From Microthrixaceae bacterium (GTDB lineage: Bacteria; Actinomycetota; Acidimicrobiia; Acidimicrobiales; Microtrichaceae): 64,000 bases of DNA. This document shows, piece by piece, positions 1-7,771 of the stretch (the stretch's first letter is position 1; each line of letters starts with the position of its first letter). Under the pieces are notes generated by a model, which saw only the letters and a list, made by a program, of their open reading frames with translations, was not told the DNA's origin and did no database searches. The stretch lies in assembly GCA_023957995.1 (NCBI GenBank), contig JAMLGK010000013.1, positions 35,609-99,608 on the forward strand, given 5' to 3'. Both the position numbers and the translations under genes were made by a program.

Positions 1-20
1 CGGTACCGCGACGATGAACG

Positions 21-2705
21 GTGGTTTCGCGCAGGGGCCCCGCTCCCAAGACAGGGTCTAGCGTGACCGCGATCGTTGAGAGCATCGTCGCGGCGCTGCT
101 GTTCGAGGGCGGAGCGCGATTCGCTGCGGCGATCGCCGAGTGGCGGCGGCGACCAGGCGAGCTCCAACGCGCCGCAGATGCGGTGAACCGCCGAACCGGC
201 TCGACACTCGACGGACCGACGGTCGATCGCTTCCTGGGCAGGAACGACTTCGTGGAGCTACTGAAGTCCGGGGCGGATGCAGCGGCCGGGGCACTGTCAG
301 CGGACGCAAGAGCGGCGGGACTGACCGTGCCGGACCCGGCTGCGTCGGTCCTCGCACTGCTCTCGGCGTTGAGCCTCAGCGACCTCAAGCTCGCTGAACA
401 GGCCGGCCGCGGTGCTGTGCTGCACGCGCTCGACGAGCTGTCCGTCGGCCTGTCGTACGTGCTCGGTGAGCTCCTAGAGCCGATCCTTGAGGTCCGGAAC
501 GCACTGGAGCCGGGCGCGCAGGAGCGCGACCGGCACCTCCTGCTTCACATCGCGGAGGCGGAGGAACGCGCGGTCCACCTGTTCGAAGCGGTCGGCGTCG
601 AGCCGGTTCTCGCACGAGAGCTGGCCACGGATCTCGGGGTCGGAACGCATTTGGAGACGGTCCCCGGCCTGGCCGTTGTCCACACCGCTCGAGCTGGCAG
701 CGGCAAGTCGCTGTGTGCCATCCGGACCTTCGAAGCCGGGCTCGTCGATGCCGTCCTCGACCCGGCCGCGCCGATACCCGTCTTGCTGCACGCCGGTGCA
801 GCCCACCCCCGAGGACTACGCGCCAGCGCCCTGGAGGCCTGCCAGGGACTCGGGGACCCGACCGCGCTTGGTGCCCAACTGGTCATCGACGGGCTCGACG
901 AGGTGCAGAGGTCCACGGCCGAAGGCTTCATCGCGGAGGCACGCGCTCTGGTCGGCGCGTGGCCACGGACGAGCGCGACATGCTTCGGGCGCCCGGACCT
1001 CGATTACCGCGGCGCCGAAGTCCAGAGCCTTCCGACTCCCACGCGGGACGAGCTCGAAGCCCTCGCCGAGCGCATCAGTGGCCGCAGTCAGCCCTTCTAC
1101 AACCTCCCGGCATCGGTCTGGGAGGCCGTGGCGCAGCCGCTGTTCGCCATTGGCGTCGCCGCGATCCAGGCACGCTCTGGAGATATCCCCACCAGTCGAG
1201 CCGGAATCATCCGGTCTCTCGTCCAGAACCGCATCGGCGACCTCGAGGTGCTCGAAGACCGTCTGATCTACGAGGACCTGGCGGTCCGCCTAGCCGCTCA
1301 GGGCGCGGTGTCAGAGATCGAGGTCGGATCGGCCGCTGCGGACGAGCTGTGCGCCTCGCGGCTCGCGATCCGCGACCACGGCTTCGTCCGATTCGCGGTC
1401 CCGCTGTACGGCGACTGGTTCGGCGCCAGGGCTCTGCTGCGGGATCCTGATGTGATGGGCACCGGCGCCCTCGATCCCAACACGTTCGACCGGTGGCGAT
1501 ACGCGGTGTCGCTCGCGCTCTCGATGGGTTCCACCGCCGACGCGGACCGCCTAGCCGCGGCGGTCGCGGTGGTCGCTCCAGCCGGGCTAGCACTCATGGT
1601 CGCCGATGCCACCACACCCGCCCACGGAATGGGCGCTTCCGCAGCGCCGGGGGCGGCTATCGGTGCCGCTGCCAGCCGGATTCAGCAGGCGGCCGTAGTC
1701 GTGCACTCATGCCTCGATGACGCGCTCGCCACTCTCGGGATCGAGCTGATCGATACGTCCGCGATCGAAGCGAAGATCGAAAGCACGAGCCTCCACGTCC
1801 GTTACCCCGACATCGATGGGTCACGGACACTTGAGACTCGGACGTTCCAGCTCGGGACAGATCCGTCTTGGCCGTATTCCGAAGCCGTGAAGCGGGTCCG
1901 CGAGCAGCTAGCGAAGGCGTTGCAAGAAATGCTCGTCGCACCGGAGCACGAGGTCGCCGATGCCGAGAACGCATGGGCCCTCGCCCGGTTCGTGACGGAC
2001 GACCGGTCGGTCACGAACCGACCGGTGGACCCAACAAGGGTCCTCGACGTAATCGGGGATCTGTTGCCCGAGCCGGATGCTCCGATCCGATTCGGGTGGG
2101 GCCACCGAACCTTCGCCATCACCCCCGCCGCCTACAACCGCTCGATGGACCTCGTACGACGAGCGGCGGCCGACGGTCGGGATCTGACCTGCCCCTGGCC
2201 GACCCCCGATCGCGAGATGGGACCGCGCTACGACCATCTCTACAGCGGGCTCCTCGCCGGCCAGCTGCTTCGAGGCGTGTTCAGCGCTGCGGTCGGAATC
2301 TACGAGGCGGTCGTGGCGGCCTACTTTCCGACCGCCGCTCCATTCCTCGCCGCCCAAGCCACACTGCCGGCTGTGATCCGGCTCGTGTACGAACCCTCTG
2401 CCGGTCGAAGGTTCAGCGCAAGCGTGTTCGAGGAGTGGGTGCCGCTCCGCCCCGGCGATGAGACCCGCGTCGCAGTCGCCGTAAGCTCCGACTTCGACGG
2501 TATGGCTCGGGTGCGCGCACACCAAGTGGATCCTTGGCACGGCACGGAGCGAGTGCCGCCGCCCTTCTCGCGGGCGTATTGGGCCAGCGACGGCATCGAG
2601 CACTTCCTGCGCTCCGACAGGCCTGCCACCGAACAAGCGCTGCGTTGGCTGGCCACCGATCTCGATGCCTTGGGCTGGGTAGAGGGCGGTTCCATCCGCT
2701 TCTGA
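21..2705 (+). CDS. STAND/NACHT-type P-loop NTPase, probable defence protein
   Basis: This 894-residue protein carries a P-loop near residues 223-230 (ARAGSGKS) and a Walker B of the NACHT type, LVIDGLDEV, near 287-295. The hydrophobic strand followed by DGLDE is typical of STAND/NACHT signalling ATPases, many of which sense phage infection in bacteria. The first Gly of the Walker A is replaced by Ala. About 220 residues precede the NTPase core and about 500 follow; neither part resembles a domain I can name, so effector and sensor assignments are open. An in-frame TGA just upstream (15-17) limits the start. GTG at 21 is used here, and GTG at 63 is an equally reasonable alternative; neither has a strong Shine-Dalgarno. 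It lies in the cargo of an integrative element and converges on an HEPN-motif gene. The defence role is inferred from family and context. Confidence 0.7.
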   Translation: MVSRRGPAPKTGSSVTAIVESIVAALLFEGGARFAAAIAEWRRRPGELQRAADAVNRRTGSTLDGPTVDRFLGRNDFVELLKSGADAAAGALSADARAAGLTVPDPAASVLALLSALSLSDLKLAEQAGRGAVLHALDELSVGLSYVLGELLEPILEVRNALEPGAQERDRHLLLHIAEAEERAVHLFEAVGVEPVLARELATDLGVGTHLETVPGLAVVHTARAGSGKSLCAIRTFEAGLVDAVLDPAAPIPVLLHAGAAHPRGLRASALEACQGLGDPTALGAQLVIDGLDEVQRSTAEGFIAEARALVGAWPRTSATCFGRPDLDYRGAEVQSLPTPTRDELEALAERISGRSQPFYNLPASVWEAVAQPLFAIGVAAIQARSGDIPTSRAGIIRSLVQNRIGDLEVLEDRLIYEDLAVRLAAQGAVSEIEVGSAAADELCASRLAIRDHGFVRFAVPLYGDWFGARALLRDPDVMGTGALDPNTFDRWRYAVSLALSMGSTADADRLAAAVAVVAPAGLALMVADATTPAHGMGASAAPGAAIGAAASRIQQAAVVVHSCLDDALATLGIELIDTSAIEAKIESTSLHVRYPDIDGSRTLETRTFQLGTDPSWPYSEAVKRVREQLAKALQEMLVAPEHEVADAENAWALARFVTDDRSVTNRPVDPTRVLDVIGDLLPEPDAPIRFGWGHRTFAITPAAYNRSMDLVRRAAADGRDLTCPWPTPDREMGPRYDHLYSGLLAGQLLRGVFSAAVGIYEAVVAAYFPTAAPFLAAQATLPAVIRLVYEPSAGRRFSASVFEEWVPLRPGDETRVAVAVSSDFDGMARVRAHQVDPWHGTERVPPPFSRAYWASDGIEHFLRSDRPATEQALRWLATDLDALGWVEGGSIRF

Positions 2706-2743
2706 CGCCCGCCAGAACAGGGTCGAGGTCCGCCGACGTCCAC

Positions 2744-2767
2744 GCTTGTTGCGCTTGCGCAACAAGC
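2744..2767. terminator. Hairpin between convergent genes
   Basis: A perfect 11-bp inverted repeat (GCTTGTTGCGC and its complement) is separated by two bases, giving a 10-bp stem with a 4-base loop in RNA. It lies 39 bp after the STAND NTPase stop and 116 bp from the stop of the converging HEPN-motif gene, so it may terminate in both directions. There is no long T tract. Confidence 0.5.
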
Positions 2768-2882
2768 CAGTCTGTGCCACTCCCTGACCACGTCGACGCA
2801 GACAGGCTCACGCCTCCAACCGACACGCAGCACTCACGTCCGTGTCGCGTCCAGCGCACAAGCTACGTCGTGCGGCTGGCCC

Positions 2883-3677
2883 CTATCTCGAGTGCCGTCG
2901 CGAGGCACGGTTGGGGCGACCAAGGTCGGCGACCCCGACCATCGGGCTGCCGCTAGCCGGCGGAGACTCTGCGGACACTCTCATCCCGAGAATGCTGAAG
3001 TCGTTGTGCAGGAAGAAGTACCGACGGTCCATCTCCGCTCGGCCACCTGGAAGTGCGATCTGGACGTTGCCCGCTCGGTGCTCGGCCCGGATGGTGTTCA
3101 CGACCTCTTCCACGAGGTCACCGACCGAGCGCAGGCGCACCTCCGTGGGTTCGAACGAATCCTCACTGTCCGCCCACTCTCCGGTCCACCGCAGCTCGGC
3201 ACTCGGCAGAATGACGACCTCGCCGGGATCTCCCGTCAGGTGGAACACGTGCTGTCGAGCGGGGAGGCCGGGCTTGCGGTTGGCAAGGCTGTAGTCATGG
3301 GCCAACGAGCAGCGGAGTCCGTAGAGCGCCTCGATCGCCTCGTCGTCGAGCTCGGTGAAGTCGTAGAGCGCTCGGTACTTCTTCCGGGCTTCGGGCTCCG
3401 CTCGTGACCGTGCTTCGGCAGCAGCGTGCCGCACGGCGCTGCTCAGCTGATCGACCACGCAGAGATACCCGATTGCGCCGATCCAGCTCGGAGCACCCTC
3501 CCCCGCCGGGAGAAGTCCGGTCGCCGCGTCGCGCCCTTGCAGCGGCCGGCAGTCTCTCAGGGCTGCATGCAAGCTCGACTCCTGAACCAGCGGCGTGCCG
3601 CCGTGGTCGACCACCTGCGGCGGACCCAGGTAGCGGGTGAGTACCTCGTGTTCGGTCTCGGTCTGCTCGCTCGGCAT
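2883..3677 (-). CDS. Unknown protein with an HEPN-like RX4H motif
   Basis: This 264-residue protein has no family I recognise with certainty. Around residues 118-132 it contains LYGLRCSLAHDY, which fits the R-X4-H signature (R122, H127) of HEPN ribonucleases and their non-catalytic relatives, inside a segment predicted to be helical. The C-terminal third is strand-rich and unassigned. The start is placed at ATG 3677 because the residues before it are Arg/Pro-rich and look non-coding; a start 14 codons upstream is possible. It faces the STAND NTPase in the same mobile element, so a role as an RNase effector or toxin is an inference from motif and neighbourhood only. It could also be a plain element-borne hypothetical protein. 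Confidence 0.6.
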   Translation of the reverse strand: MPSEQTETEHEVLTRYLGPPQVVDHGGTPLVQESSLHAALRDCRPLQGRDAATGLLPAGEGAPSWIGAIGYLCVVDQLSSAVRHAAAEARSRAEPEARKKYRALYDFTELDDEAIEALYGLRCSLAHDYSLANRKPGLPARQHVFHLTGDPGEVVILPSAELRWTGEWADSEDSFEPTEVRLRSVGDLVEEVVNTIRAEHRAGNVQIALPGGRAEMDRRYFFLHNDFSILGMRVSAESPPASGSPMVGVADLGRPNRASRRHSR

Positions 3678-3878
3678 CCCCCGAACATACGAGGAGCGGA
3701 TCGGGCGCGTCTCTGGCAATCACGGGGCCCTCGAGAACCCCACCTGATGGTCACCCCTGAACAATCCTCTGAGCGCCCGCCTGACCACCAACTCGAGGGG
3801 ACCTGGTCATCCTGACCACGAGCGGCCGCCACAAGGAATTCCGCCTCGCCGCACGCCCGACGCGCGCATAGGGAGGAC

Positions 3879-4097
3879 ATGGAGCAGCCGTCACTCTTCG
3901 ACACCGAACCACTCCTCCTGACGATCCCGGAAGCGGCGCGGATGTTGGCGATCGGGCGAACGCTGGCGTATGAGCTGATCGCTGCCGGCGAGCTGGAGGT
4001 CGTGCACATCAACCGTGCCGCTCGTGTTCCGCTCGACGCGGTGCACGCGTTCGTCGAACGGCGCCGAGCCGGCAACGGTGTCGCCGTCAGCCGGTAG
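3879..4097 (+). CDS. Excisionase-family HTH DNA-binding protein
   Basis: This 72-residue protein is built almost entirely of one MerR/excisionase-type winged helix: LTIPEAARMLAIGRTLAYEL at residues 14-33 is the helix-turn-helix, followed by a short wing and the usual VPLDAVHAFVERRR ending. Such proteins act as recombination directionality factors or small repressors in integrative elements. A strong GGGAGG Shine-Dalgarno sits just before the ATG. It ends 9 bp before the integrase gene, and the two are almost certainly cotranscribed. I infer that it controls excision of the element. Confidence 0.8.
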   Translation: MEQPSLFDTEPLLLTIPEAARMLAIGRTLAYELIAAGELEVVHINRAARVPLDAVHAFVERRRAGNGVAVSR

Positions 4098-4106
4098 CGT
4101 CCGGCC

Positions 4107-5255
4107 ATGGCGTCGATCCGTCGACTCAACACCGACCGAGGTGTCCGCTACGAAGTGCGATGGCGACCCGCACCGGGCCAGACCGAACGCTCCCGCCGCT
4201 TCGACTCGCTGGAGCGGGCCAAGGCGTTCAAGTCGCAGACCGAGGCCGCCCAGAGCCGTGGCATCTCGTACGACCCGACCGGTGGGCGCATCCTGTTCCG
4301 CCGCTACGCCGAGCAATGGCTCGAGGGCCGGTCGCTCGCCGCCACAACCCGTGACAACTACGCCGAGACGCTCGATCGCCACGTGTACCCCACCTCCGGT
4401 GCCACCCCGATCGGCCGGCTCACGCCCGACGAGATCCGCCGCTGGCACCGCCCCCTGCGTGAGCGCATCCCCTCGACCGCCTCACGGGCCTACCGGATCA
4501 TGCACGCCATCCTCGCCACCGCCGTCGAGGACGACCTGATCCCCCGCAACCCGTGTCGCATCAGGGGCGCCGGATCCGACCCGCACACCGAGCGCCCCTT
4601 CGTGCCCGCCGAGGTCGTCCTGGCGCTCGCCGACATCGCCCACGCCCGGATCCGCCCGATGATCCTCGTCGCCGGATTCGCCGGCCTGCGCTACGGCGAG
4701 CTGCGGGCCCTCGGACTGCGCAACTACGACCGTCTCCACGGCACCCTCACCGTGCGGGAGTCCATCGACAAGCGCTCCCGCCGCAAGACCACCAAGACCG
4801 ATTCGAGCCAGCGCACGGTCACGCTCCCCCGCTTCGTGCTCGACGCCATCGACGCCCACCTGAGGGCGTTCGTCAGCGGCGACCCCGACGATCCGCTGTT
4901 CCCCGGCGAGGCCGGCGGCATCATCAGCGACGGCTGGTTCCAGCGCGAATGGAGAGCAGCGCGGTCGGCGCTCGGCCTGGACGAGGTGCACTTCCATGAT
5001 CTGCGCCACGCCGCCGGCACCATCGCCACGCAGCAGGGCGCGACGATGCGTGAGGTGATGGCCCGCCTAGGCCACTCCACCACGTCGGCTGCGATCCGCT
5101 ACCAGAAGGCCGCCACCGACCGCGACCGAGCTTGGCCGAACGGCTCGACGGGCTGGTCGACGAGCTGCGGACCTCGGCGAACACCGGCGACAGCGGGCCC
5201 GATCGGGCCGAACGCCCCGCGGGCGCCGCGGGTTTTTCGCGGGGCGCGGGGTTGA
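4107..5255 (+). CDS. int: Tyrosine recombinase (integrase), 3' end frameshifted
   Basis: This site-specific recombinase of the phage integrase family has an N-terminal AP2-like arm-binding region, a SAM-like core-binding domain from about residue 62, and a catalytic domain. Catalytic residues visible are R195 (in GLRYGEL), H297 and R300 (HDLRH), H323 (LGHS) and Y332 (AIRYQKA), so the active site is intact. After residue 341 the frame turns into Trp/Ser/Pro-rich sequence, while the +2 frame from about 5132 reads LAERLDGLVDELR, the normal end of such integrases. This points to a one-base loss near 5130-5134, real or a sequencing error. The gene stops 65 bp from the 3' end of tRNA-Glu, the expected position for an element integrated in that tRNA. 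Confidence 0.85.
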   Translation: MASIRRLNTDRGVRYEVRWRPAPGQTERSRRFDSLERAKAFKSQTEAAQSRGISYDPTGGRILFRRYAEQWLEGRSLAATTRDNYAETLDRHVYPTSGATPIGRLTPDEIRRWHRPLRERIPSTASRAYRIMHAILATAVEDDLIPRNPCRIRGAGSDPHTERPFVPAEVVLALADIAHARIRPMILVAGFAGLRYGELRALGLRNYDRLHGTLTVRESIDKRSRRKTTKTDSSQRTVTLPRFVLDAIDAHLRAFVSGDPDDPLFPGEAGGIISDGWFQREWRAARSALGLDEVHFHDLRHAAGTIATQQGATMREVMARLGHSTTSAAIRYQKAATDRDRAWPNGSTGWSTSCGPRRTPATAGPIGPNAPRAPRVFRGARG

Positions 5256-5286
5256 CACGTCAGCATCAACCTGGCCCCGGAACCGA

Positions 5287-5314
5287 AGAATCCCCTGCGA
5301 TTGCAGGGGATTCT
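5287..5314. terminator. 12-bp stem-loop between integrase and tRNA-Glu
   Basis: A perfect 12-bp stem (5287-5298 with 5303-5314) has a GATT loop. It lies 7 bp beyond the 3' end of tRNA-Glu on the minus strand and 31 bp after the integrase stop on the plus strand. It probably ends the tRNA transcript and may act in both directions. The run of T after it is weak. Confidence 0.6.
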
Positions 5315-5320
5315 CTGGAG

Positions 5321-5393
5321 CACCCCCAACGGGATTCGAACCCGTGCCGCCACCTTGAGAGGGTGGTGTCCTAGGCCGCTAGACGATGGGGGC
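5321..5393 (-). tRNA. tRNA-Glu (CTC)
   Basis: The minus strand folds into a standard 73-nt cloverleaf. The acceptor arm is GCCCCCA/TGGGGGT (first pair G-U), the anticodon stem CCACC/GGTGG with loop CTCTCAA giving anticodon CTC, and the T arm ACGGG-TTCGAAT-CCCGT. CCA is not encoded. The 3' end faces the integrase gene, so the 3' half is the likely attachment site. Its cognate synthetase gene, gltX, lies less than 1 kb away. Confidence 0.95.
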
Positions 5394-5435
5394 TTGGTCA
5401 CGCCACACGAGAGGTGACGGCGATCTTGTGTTGAG

Positions 5436-5507
5436 CTCGGGGGGGAGGACTCGAACCCCCAATGTCTGGACCAGAACCAGGTGTGTTGCCGATTACACCA
5501 CCCCCGA
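5436..5507 (-). tRNA. tRNA-Gln (CTG)
   Basis: A 72-nt cloverleaf on the minus strand has acceptor TCGGGGG/CCCCCGA, anticodon loop TTCTGGT giving anticodon CTG, and T loop TTCGAGT. CCA is not encoded. It is 42 bp upstream of tRNA-Glu in the same orientation, so the two are likely cotranscribed. In most actinobacteria tRNA-Gln is charged by GltX and then amidated, which would make the nearby gltX relevant to both tRNAs (family knowledge, not shown here). Confidence 0.95.
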
Positions 5508-5576
5508 AAGGCGATGCACGCCTCACAGGCGCCGCATCACGTTAGCGGATCGACCGAGATGTCCCGAACTCGGAGA

Positions 5577-6227
5577 TCACCCCCAGTTGTCGAGGCGGCG
5601 AAATCCGAACAGCTCACCCAGCCCCACCGCCACCGACTCACGGCCGAGGGTGGCCACGCTGAGACCGTCGGTGCTCGACGACACGCCGCCGCTGAGGCCC
5701 AACTCGGAAGCGATCCCCAGCAACCGACGGTTGTGATAGCCGTCGGAGACCAGGGTCACCCGATACACCCCTTGACTCTCGAGCACCCGCGCTGTCGCCG
5801 CCAACGATTCATAGGTGGAGTCACCGTCGGTGACCACAGCCATCGCACTCTCCGGCACACCCGCGTTCAAAAGGTAGGTGAACCCGGCATAGGCCTCCGT
5901 GAAGCGATCCGCCTCCTGCTTGGATCCGGTCAGAACGATCTCGGGAGCAACTCCCTGTTCGTAGAGCTCGAGGGCGTGGTCCAGCCGCGATCGGAGGACC
6001 GGCGATGGGGTGCCGTCGTACTGCGCGGCCCCCAGCACCACGATGGCTTCGCTCGCGTTGCGGTCGTCCGCGCCGGTGTTGCGGACCACTTCGGCGACTG
6101 TCCACGCGGCGTAGCCAACCAGCACCACAGCGATTGTCAGCAGCACCCGCCGGCCCCAGCGGCGCTTCGGGGCGGTTCCCCCGGCGCCGGTGGTCCCTGC
6201 GGACGTTCGATCAGCCGTTGGAATCAC
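5577..6227 (-). CDS. YdcF/DUF218-family membrane protein
   Basis: This 216-residue protein has one N-terminal transmembrane helix (about residues 28-46, VLLTIAVVLVGYAAW) and an extracytoplasmic DUF218 domain. The domain begins with AIVVLGAAQYDGTPSPVLRSRLDHALELY and continues with IVLTGSK and LVSDGYHNRR, the conserved blocks of the YdcF/SanA/ElyC family, which is linked to cell-envelope precursor metabolism in other bacteria. The start is GTG 6227, 17 bp inside the end of gltX, with a good GGAAG site 7 bp before it; longer versions would run deep into gltX. The specific substrate is unknown. Confidence 0.8.
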   Translation of the reverse strand: MIPTADRTSAGTTGAGGTAPKRRWGRRVLLTIAVVLVGYAAWTVAEVVRNTGADDRNASEAIVVLGAAQYDGTPSPVLRSRLDHALELYEQGVAPEIVLTGSKQEADRFTEAYAGFTYLLNAGVPESAMAVVTDGDSTYESLAATARVLESQGVYRVTLVSDGYHNRRLLGIASELGLSGGVSSSTDGLSVATLGRESVAVGLGELFGFRRLDNWG

Positions 6228-7611
6228 CCAGTCGCTTCCGGGCAGCGCCCAGACGGCGCTGGACCTCCTCGCGCCCGAGGATCGCCATGGATTCGAACAA
6301 CGGTGGGCCCACCCGCCGGCCGGTGACCGCCACACGGATCGGGGCCTGGAACTTGCGACGGTTCGCCCCGAGTTCCTCGGCCAGGGCGAACGTGTTGGTG
6401 TGCAGCGTCTCGGCGTCGAAGGACCAGTCCCCCATCCTGGAGATCATCGCGTCGAGCCACCCCGCGGCGTCGGGCACCATCGCCTTGTCCCAATCGGCCT
6501 CGACGATCTCAGGCTCCTCGAGGAACAGGAAATCCACATACCCGGGGACCTCGGCCAAGGTCTCCACCCGGGTCTGCACCTCTGGCGCTATCTCCGCGAA
6601 ACGGCCCGAGTCGAACCGATCGGCCCAGGCGGTCTCGGCCACATAGGGACGCGACAGCTCGGTGAGCTCCGGAACCGACAACGCACGGAGGTGCTCGGCG
6701 TTCACGTGCAGGAGCTTCTTGGGATCGAACCCCGCGGGCGCTGAGTTGATGTCGGTCACGTTGAACATCGCCGGGAACACCTCGCGCGCATCTGTGCGCA
6801 CCTCGATCCCGTCCGGAGGACCCCAACCCAACAGCGCCAGGTAGTTGAACATCGCCTCCGGCAGGAACCCGCGGTCGCGGTAGTCGAGAAGCGACACGTC
6901 GTCACGACGCTTGGAGAGCTTCTTGCGCTGTTCGTTGACGATCAACGGCAGGTGTGCCTGCGTGGGACAACCCGGATAGCCGAGCGCCGAGCGCAACAGC
7001 ATCTGCTTCGGTGTGACGTTCAGCAGGTCCTCTCCGCGGATCACGTGGGTGACCCCCATCTCCTGGTCGTCGACACAGTTGGCGAGGAAGAACGTGGGGC
7101 TGCCATCGGCCCGGGCGATGACGAAGTCCTCGAGGTTCTCGTTCTCGAAGCTCACGTCACCGCGGATCAGGTCCGTCCATGCGGTCGTGCCCTCCCGGGG
7201 CACCTTGAAACGCACCGCTCTACCATCACCCGGCCCCAGATCCTGGTCCCGGTCAGCCGGGTCATAGGCACGTCCGCCGGTCCGTTCGCGCTCCTCGGGC
7301 GGCACGGGGGTGGACCAATAGGCGTTGCCGGAAGCCAGGAGTTGGTCGACCGACGCACGGTGGGCGTCCGCGAACTCGCTCTGACGCACCACCGGACCAT
7401 CCCAGTCGAGCCCCATCCACGAGAGGGCCACCAGGATCACATCGATCATCTCCTGTTGGGAGCGCTCGGTGTCGGTGTCCTCTATCCGCAGCAGGAACTC
7501 ACCACCCATGGACTTGGCAGCCATCCAGTTGAACAGTGCGGTTCGGGCACTACCGAGGTGGAGGTAGCCCGTAGGGGCAGGGGCGAATCGGACGCGGATC
7601 GGTTGGGACAC
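6211..7611 (-). CDS. gltX: Glutamyl-tRNA synthetase
   Basis: This class I aminoacyl-tRNA synthetase attaches glutamate to tRNA-Glu in the cytoplasm. The ATP site signature is RFAPAPTGYLHLGSARTA at residues 8-25 (HLGS is the HIGH motif) and KKLSKR near residue 235 is the KMSKS loop. The 466-residue length is normal for bacterial GltX. The C-terminal third is the helical anticodon-binding domain. ATG 7611 gives the expected N-terminus directly before the catalytic fold. The YdcF-like gene overlaps its 3' end, and tRNA-Glu lies just beyond. Confidence 0.97.
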   Translation of the reverse strand: MSQPIRVRFAPAPTGYLHLGSARTALFNWMAAKSMGGEFLLRIEDTDTERSQQEMIDVILVALSWMGLDWDGPVVRQSEFADAHRASVDQLLASGNAYWSTPVPPEERERTGGRAYDPADRDQDLGPGDGRAVRFKVPREGTTAWTDLIRGDVSFENENLEDFVIARADGSPTFFLANCVDDQEMGVTHVIRGEDLLNVTPKQMLLRSALGYPGCPTQAHLPLIVNEQRKKLSKRRDDVSLLDYRDRGFLPEAMFNYLALLGWGPPDGIEVRTDAREVFPAMFNVTDINSAPAGFDPKKLLHVNAEHLRALSVPELTELSRPYVAETAWADRFDSGRFAEIAPEVQTRVETLAEVPGYVDFLFLEEPEIVEADWDKAMVPDAAGWLDAMISRMGDWSFDAETLHTNTFALAEELGANRRKFQAPIRVAVTGRRVGPPLFESMAILGREEVQRRLGAARKRLGDSNG

Positions 7612-7771
7612 GCACCGAGGCTACCGAACGCTCAGCAGCCTCTCAGGACGGGTAGATGTGCCCTCTGCGGATCGACCTCGGTGCGGGCATACGATGGATG
7701 CGCACCGTGTTTCCCGAGGAGAGATCAAATTCCTCGACGAACTCCCCTACCCCGCACCGCGAGCACCACAG

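Noticed and set aside
58..1615. Long opposite-strand and alternate-frame open frames over the STAND gene
   Set aside because: Arg/Pro-rich composition typical of antisense frames in high-GC DNA, without motifs.
5256..5374. Integrase reading through into the tRNA-Glu gene
   Set aside because: Frame continues by chance past the likely original end into antisense tRNA sequence.
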